Assembly (NCBI RefSeq): GCF_032362555.1
Contig: NC_083509.1
Location: forward strand, 3,619,001 to 3,683,000
Direction: 5' to 3'
From: Amyelois transitella
Lineage: Eukaryota > Arthropoda > Insecta > Lepidoptera > Pyralidae
DNA: 64,000 nt
In this document: one piece after another, positions 57,501-64,000 of the stretch
Layout of the letters: each line of letters starts with the position of its first letter
How positions within the stretch are numbered: the first letter of the stretch is position 1
Notes under the pieces: model-generated
Told to the model about the DNA's origin: nothing
What the model saw: the letters and a program-made list of their open reading frames with translations, nothing else
Database searches by the model: none
Translations under genes and position numbers: made by a program

Positions 57501-60021
57501 TGGAGACTTAAAAAACCATGTTATGATAACGTTGATAATACTGGGCCAACTTATTTTGAAGATAAATGCCAGCTGGCTGAAAAATCTGCACGTAGCGTGT
57601 CGAATGCCGTTGAATAAAGAGATGGATGACAGAATTTTGTTTAGTGTCACGCTAAACGTTATGTATGACGCACAAGGCAAGGCATAGTTATTGCAGAATC
57701 ACTATTAATGTCGTAAAGATTTGTTTCAATCTTGATTTTCCATTATTCCACACAAATCATGAGTGTTATAAACTTTTATCGCGATTGATAAATTTAAGTT
57801 TTTGCCATCCTATACAAATTAAAGAACACCGTTGATGCATGTAAAGTCGGAATTATAAGTTCTTATCAAGTACGGCCTTTTTTAAAGCCAATCTGAATAT
57901 AACTACTGCATTTTCGTCTATATACATAATTTTAGAAAATTAATGCGATTTTTATGAAACAGAAAATTTTGTTAGCGGTTTTGTAATAGTCGTGTTTGCT
58001 AATTTTACAGTTAACATTACAAGTTCTTTCTCAATAGAAAAACAGTTATTTGCAAATACTATTATCGCATTGAGTGACTCAGGCTCCCTTATTGTGTGCA
58101 TAGCCTGACCTTTATTCTGGAAAACCACAGACGTTTACCGTTCAGCTAAGTCGTGATCTAGCAATCCGCGTTGTGCATTGAACCTATCTATACATAGACA
58201 CCATTCTTTGTTTCCGTGTTCTGTTCCAGTATTTAAGAGGTTTGAACTAGTATCCAGTGAGTGATATCTAAATACTCCGTCTGTTATATCACCTTATTCA
58301 TAATATCTTTCCACCTATAAGAACTTCAGAGGATTATCTACATACGTTATAAAATCGATATGTAAGGTGCCTCTTTTAATAATTGTTAGGATATTGTTAC
58401 GCGATAGAGATATCCGTTCATGGCAGCCATTATATTTTTCAGGACGAAAGACCTCCAATATTGTTTTCTACTTTTGTAAAATATGTCCCATCTTTTTGAA
58501 TTATCGAATATTGGCATCACATGCGGCAAAAATGAAAAGGCAAAGGAGAAACACTTTTTCTCGCATCTGCATCCCGGACGCAAGACCGTGATATAATATC
58601 TTCATCTGGTTGTACTATCGAATAACCCATTATCGTTTCTTTAACGTTGCAGTATGCGTCGTTTTCAATCCTAGTGTTGTGCCGCGAACAATCGAAATGT
58701 GTCGAAAACAACGCGCGGAACTGGTTGGTTAATCGTGGCTATCCGGTGTTTGAAAATACGAAAGTGTACTGTGGAAGGCCGTTGTAATTTTTATACATTA
58801 TCTAAATCGCTGCTGTTACCGTGATAAGTACTATCTGCATAAATGTTCTTTTTAAAATTGTAAACATGTGTTGTGTGCGATAACTAGATATAGGAACAGA
58901 TACATTATTATTTACGATGTAGATTATTTACCCAGTGTACTACGTCACGGTCTTCTAAGTCCTGATCGTTACTTAGGATTTCAGGATTAGAAATCACTTT
59001 TCTTTTTTACTTTATTTGGGAACAATGCCACTTAGGTAATGATAATAAATGCTATGTACTTCTTAATAGAGTATCGAGCCGGCGGTGTGAAAAGTTTCAA
59101 AGTATTTTTTTTATTTACCGTACGTTACTTTTCGTTTTATTGTAATAACATTTTTAATTGATATTAACACGAACATATTCATTCAAGCTATTGCTGCCGT
59201 GGGACCAGACAAGCGGCTGTAATCTCTCACGTTCCGGTAGATACCGGTACCGCAATGCATTTTGACCGAAAAACCTGTGTGAGTCGCCGTTACCTATCAC
59301 TATACTTGATATATATTACTTTGAATAACAGATGCTGCAATTTTCTTCTTTATCAATAACAGGCTGATTTCCTTAAATAGGGATTTGGAGCCTCTTTTTC
59401 GTGCGTGTACTTCTCAAAACAGGAGGTCAGCTTCGAAGAGGTTTCCCCATAGTGGTCCTTCGGTTCTTATTGCGGGATTAGTATCCCTGTTAAAAAAGAA
59501 TGCTGATTCTACGGAAGATGAAGAAAAAGTTGTATATCTATAATTTATCATATCGATTAAGGAAGTTACTAATTTCCTATCAATTTTATATAATAAATAT
59601 TATTAAAATGGAAATATCCCTTGTTTGACTATTAACCATTACTCAAGTAGATCTTAGTTTCTCTTCCCTAATTTCTTTTTCCACTTTGATTCCTCTAATA
59701 TTATTATTCTCTCTCATCTTTAACTCGTCCATCTACGGTAATCTTAACAACAAACAAACTAATTTTTGTGCTTTTATTCGCTATCTAGATTACTACTATT
59801 ATTACAGTCGCAATGTATTTGTTAAATGTGCCTGCCTTTTTGTATTGAGTGGCATATCCACTGCTGCGTAGAATATTTCTTCATTTGAATTGTATAATCA
59901 ATTAAACTTAGGATATTTCTGATGATGAGCTAGTAACATCTTCACTTTGCCCTCCCGCTAAAGATGACTAAGTTCTCCGTCTATTGACACTGTTTATCGC
60001 GTAAGGGTAAATAATAACATA
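54561..60021. other. Long intron sequence, no supported gene
   Basis: A short direct duplication of ATATATCTTACTACCAT occurs at about 55079-55113. A balanced-composition patch lies at about 56705-56950. At 57420-57500 the minus frame reads MWKELPASLFPDT, which resembles the closing motif of insect non-LTR polyproteins, so a decayed LINE fragment is possible. Otherwise AT-rich and featureless. Confidence 0.35.
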
Positions 60022-60253
60022 AATATACGGGACAAATTACACAGACTGAGTTACCCTCAAAGTAAGAAACTTATGTTACGCGATAATACTAATTCAACGA
60101 TACCTTATTTTATAATAAATAGTATGTAGATAAACATCCAAGACCCAGGCCGATCAGAAATTTATTTTTCGTCATGCCCTGGCCGGGATTCGAACCCAGG
60201 ACCTCCAATGTCACAGACAAGCGTACTATCGCTATTGCCACAGAGGTCTAAAA
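60022..60253 (-). repeat. tRNA-derived SINE, copy 2
   Basis: On the minus strand the head reads CCTCTGTGGCAATAGCGATA, GTACGCTTGTCTGTGAC and GGGTTCGAATCCCGGCC (a canonical RNA polymerase III B box). The body is CTGGGTCTTGGATGTTTATC and the tail contains AATTTGTCCCG. The mutated A-box and acceptor regions and the SINE body show it is not a functional tRNA gene. Confidence 0.75.
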
Positions 60254-60810
60254 CGTAATTTATTACACACACACCCATATACACATTTATGTGTTCTTAT
60301 GTGGGATGGGTATGTGTGTATCAGAGAATCATACACACTAGAAAGAATTGAATCTCAAAGATACCATTTTCATATGAAAGAAAGCTCAGTACCGAAGATA
60401 GCGTGCTTAGCAGTGGATTGCGGTCTTTATCGTCTAACAACCGCATTGGACCATGTCCTTTCTCGTACGGCGATGTGGTGAATGAACTTACGGTTGTTGT
60501 TTTTCTTACTGTTTGTGCGTTACCGTACATGTGATACCTATGTGATTTGTATGATTAAAGTATAAACTGTTTTTATTGTCCACTTCAGTATGTTGGTAAA
60601 TGTAATAATACAAAGTAATTTTCTGATATTCATCTGAATCCTAGAGTTGAGAATCTTGGTTATATGTATTTCTTGCCCAGATATCGCAAATTGCATATCT
60701 ATTTGATCTATCGTATTAGTAGATAAAACAATTATAGTCATTGATATTATTGTAAGATTTTAATCATTAATGTAAATGTTTATGAGGTTTAGATACTAGA
60801 AACTAAAAAT

Positions 60811-60846
60811 TATAAAACTCAGATACAAGCGTATCTGAGTTTTATA
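60811..60846. repeat. Perfect 16-bp hairpin with AT-rich base
   Basis: Arms 60811-60826 (TATAAAACTCAGATAC) and 60831-60846 are exactly complementary around a 4-nt AAGC loop. With one bulge the stem extends into the flanking AAAA and TTTT. Confidence 0.65.
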
Positions 60847-60927
60847 TTTTGAGTTTCTTATTTTACTCCTTGCCCTTTATATTACACTTTAATAAATTGA
60901 TATAAGTACTTACTTATAACATATAAT

Positions 60928-61012
60928 CACGTCTTTATCCTTTACGGGGTGGACAGAGCCAACAGCTTCGCAAAGACTGAAAGGCTTCGTTCAGCTGTAT
61001 GGTTTAATGATA
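60928..61012 (-). repeat. Family A repeat, tail fragment
   Basis: CACGTCTTTATCCTTTACGG, GTGGACAGAGCCAACAGC, AGACTGAAAGGCTTCGTTCA and GCTGTATGGTTTAATG. Confidence 0.75.
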
Positions 61013-62208
61013 TAAGTACTTACAATTTTAAAAGGCCGTTTATTTCTAACTTATATGATGAAAGTAAGAAGTTACGGTTATATTATTTTACTCCATTAGA
61101 AAATAGAAAAACATCGCAATGATGTCAATAAACCATGTTTTTTTGTACGATTAATTTCATCTAGGAAATTTATTACGACAATAAAAACACAAGGGCGCAC
61201 TAATCGCTAATAACATTAATGTAGCTAAATATGGCAAAATTCCATTACAAGCTGTATCTTTGTCGTGTTAATGTACCGAGCAAATAAAAAGATACCGCTT
61301 TGGGCGAATCATTCAGTGACCTTTTGGCGGGAAAGCCGTTGATGAATTGCTTTTTAAATGGCAACATAAGATAACGGTATTGCCAACTAAAAAAAGTAAA
61401 ATTTCGGCCTAACCGATTGGTCTACGATATATTCGGTTCAACGGCTTAGGTTTCTTTTTTGGATTTAAAAAGAAAAATACTTTTAGTTTTGTTTTGTTAA
61501 ACACTGCTTGCTACAAAAAGAAATCTAACTTTAATTTAAAGAAGTTGATTTTTGTATAATCGAAACAGAATTTGGCCCGGATTCGCTCGAGTAGTTTGAG
61601 GAAAGAATTATCATGATATCATTGCAGACAGGGAAAATGGACGTTCACAATACCTCACGAATACAGACTATAACTGGTTTTTATCTGCGCAGACTAGAAT
61701 CAAATTTGCCGTTATAATGCCGAATTTCTATAAAAGAACTGTTTTAATATAGATCTTTCTTATACATCGAAGTTGTACTTCTCAGTGATAAAAAATATTC
61801 TTAAAGTGCCGTCTCTTCTAAAGCCCACCGTAAAATGTCGTATCCAAACTCAATATAAACTAAATTAATTCACGTTATCTTTCAACTTACAAATAGAGGT
61901 CATCAAGTAACTTTGGGACCACCCAGGCTTTATATTAGGTTATAGAAAATGTGAAAATCTTTTACAAATAATCCTTCAATTTTGAAAGAGATTGATCTTG
62001 TATCTTTGATATTTAAAGGTTGACTATTTCTAAGTTGTATCGATCTCTTTTACATATTGCGCATAAATTTACATACTGACTACCATAACCCACCATCACC
62101 TTACACTTTACATTAGGCATGGGCACATAAGGCAATATGGTAATATCTTTGCCGTCTTGAATGTACTAGTGTCATATTATTAATATCTTTCTTTTAAATA
62201 CCTACAAA
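61013..62208. other. Intron sequence, nothing recognised
   Basis: AT-rich with no ORF of note and no recognised repeat. Confidence 0.45.
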
Positions 62209-62442
62209 AGCGTCTGTATCCTTTGCGGGGAAGACAGATCCATCAGTCTTGAAAAGACTGCAAGGCAACGTTCAGTAAGCTATATGGCTTATTGATGAAA
62301 TTGAGATTCAAATAAGTAGTGACAGGTTGCTAGCCTATCGCCTACAAGAAGAATCACCAGTTTATTAGCCATTCCCTTAGTCGCCTTTTACGACATCTAT
62401 GGAGAAGATTTGGGAGTGGACCTTCTTAAGGGCCGGGAACCA
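62209..62442 (-). repeat. Family A repeat, near full length
   Basis: Minus orientation from CGTCTGTATCCTTTGCGGGG to the truncated head GGGCCGGGAACCA. The middle blocks TAGTGACAGGTTGCTAGCC and TTAGTCGCCTTTTACGAC are well kept. Confidence 0.8.
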
Positions 62443-63725
62443 TCTACTTTCAAATCTTTGCGTATTGTATAGGTTAAACCCTCCACAGCTATGCTTTGGA
62501 CCCCAAGGTCCATTGCTACCGTCAATTTACAGGTCACTTATAGGTAAGCATAATAAAAGTAAGCAAATATATGTATGTACGTATACTACAATTTATGACA
62601 TGTACTTCTGTGATGTAACTTCCATATTAGCCTTTATCTAAATCTAGTCTATCACGTGCACACATTATCTTTATAGAAGCAATAATCGAAGATAAAATAC
62701 CACATAAAAGAGCAATAGCAAGTAGCCGAAGACAATAAATTATGTTTAAGTGTGATAAAAATTGTCGGAATGTCGATCAAACGTCTAACCAAATTATATA
62801 ATAGTCTCTGAAATTTCATCATTAAATTATTATTAATAATAACATTTGTTTTAAATAAATTAAAACTAAATTAACACAAAAAATTAACTAAAAATGAACC
62901 TTAATAAAACTTATTAAAGAAAATTGATATAAATAAATATATTAATGTAATAAATAAACCCACAACTACACCCGGCAGATCAGAGTCCCAGGTAAAGTGC
63001 CCAGAAGGCTGGCATCATTGCCACGTTGATAAGAAAATCAGTTTGTGGGTGTATAGTATACTTTAATTTTCATCTTACCCTGCAAATTGTTATAAATTAT
63101 ATTATTTTGTGAAAATTCATAATAAGAAGTACCTACCTAAGTACCTATGTAAAAACATACTTCTTTTACGGAAGTAATAGTAAAATGTAAGGGATAGTAG
63201 GGATTTCCAAATTAATTCCCAATACTTTTAAAAACATTAGCATACACGTCAAACGTTTCGGAATCACTAACGTCGGATTAAATACACGTGTTCGAGACTG
63301 GTCGTGCCACCTGTCTCCGGCTGCATTCCTCGGCGTACCGTTACATGCGCTTGCCCACTTGCTCGGCTGTGCTTTTATTTATTTTGTACTTACTGTTCTC
63401 TATTTATAGCCCCAGGCGGCTAAGATGAAATCATATTGATAAAGGTTGAACTAGATGTATCCGGTCGATTTTTGTAACCGAAATTGATTTCGGTAACGGA
63501 AAAGTTTTTATTCTTCCTATTTTTTATTTTATTTTTTAACTATAGGTTTGTTTGTATAAGCAACAATTGCCAACAATATAGATAAATATTAACTTTTTAA
63601 ACTATGAAACCAAAAAATATTGATAGTGATTTTTTTAAACAAAGAGTATTTAATGGTTTTTGGAAGATTTTATTTGCTTAAAACAAAATTATATAAAAAT
63701 TATAAATTTAAAAAAATACTTGGCC
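62443..63725. other. Intron sequence, nothing recognised
   Basis: AT-rich. A moderately GC-rich patch is at about 63300-63370 (CACCTGTCTCCGGCTGCATT). No exon supported. Confidence 0.4.
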
Positions 63726-63841
63726 TTCTTCTTATAGGGCCTGATCTTTGGCTAGCAAACTGTCACTATCAGTCTTTTCAAAGCTGTTGGCTTTGTCTAC
63801 TCCGCAAGGGATATAGACGTGATTATGTATATGTATACATG
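63726..63841 (+). repeat. Family A repeat, internally deleted
   Basis: TTCTTCTTATAGGGCCTGAT, TGGCTAGCAAACTGTCAC, AAGCTGTTGGCTTTGTCTAC and CGCAAGGGATATAGACGTG, then a TATGTATATG tail. The AACGTGGCC block has been lost. Confidence 0.72.
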
Positions 63842-64000
63842 TAAAACAGAATAAATAAATTAAACATTGTATGCTTTTAAATGACACAACGAATCTAAAA
63901 AAAAACTGATTGATAACCATACCGAGGCAAATATAAGTACATACTATAATTACATATTTATTCTGCAGTTGATATTTTTGTTTTTGTCGAACGTCGGTTT

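Noticed and set aside
57420..57687. Overlapping 79-aa and 86-aa frames on opposite strands
   Set aside because: The minus frame ends with a motif like MWKELPASLFPDT that hints at decayed LINE sequence, but it is too short and isolated to call a gene.
60180..60250. tRNA gene on the minus strand
   Set aside because: The B box is good, but the A-box region and acceptor stem do not pair and the sequence continues into a SINE body shared with 42618-42850.
1..64000. CRISPR arrays, prokaryotic operons or prophage
   Set aside because: No regularly spaced identical repeats; the genes are spliced and of animal families.

Overview
This is a eukaryotic, AT-rich, repeat-rich nuclear window, most likely from a moth or butterfly (Lepidoptera). 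The basis is spliced genes with GT-AG introns, insect-type orthologues, dispersed short repeats that end in TATG microsatellites (typical of lepidopteran genomes), and a short run of the insect telomere unit TTAGG. The species cannot be named from the sequence alone. All gene models were built by hand by joining open frames at splice sites. Every junction in the three main models keeps the reading frame.

Layout. 1-6819 is gene-poor and full of repeats. 6820-19686 (+) is an eight-exon synaptotagmin gene, closest in character to Syt12: 497 aa, two C2 domains, a degenerate C2B calcium site and no visible membrane anchor. 21733-21884 looks like a convergent transcript-end zone, followed by a possible small minus-strand terminal exon (22028-22102). 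22415-24460 is a complete Tc1/mariner-superfamily transposon with 91-bp inverted repeats, TA target duplications and an intact 457-aa transposase with an unusually wide D-to-E spacing (81 residues between the second D and the E). 24826-28879 (-) is a six-exon ZFC3H1-type gene (891 aa, ending in a CCCH zinc finger). A divergent intergenic region of about 1.8 kb carries five perfect TATCGATA sites and leads to 30639-36797 (+), a 13-exon TBCK gene (808 aa; pseudokinase, TBC, rhodanese). A GC-rich promoter and the first coding exon of an unidentified gene lie at 38140-38575 (+). The remaining 25 kb shows no convincing exon and is best read as the large first intron of that gene, with scattered short interspersed repeats and hairpins.

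How the genes relate. ZFC3H1 (nuclear RNA surveillance with MTR4/exosome) and TBCK (Rab GAP-like protein of the FERRY mRNA-transport complex) are divergent neighbours sharing one intergenic region, so they may share a promoter or insulator. Synaptotagmin is an independent membrane-trafficking gene. There is no operon-like logic.

The most notable items are: the intact wide-spacing transposon; an intronic TIR element that encloses a poly(A)-tailed sequence followed by four telomeric units; the triplicated stop-codon region of TBCK; a perfect 30-bp hairpin in a TBCK intron; a decayed duplicate of a synaptotagmin splice donor; and the TATCGATA cluster between the divergent genes.
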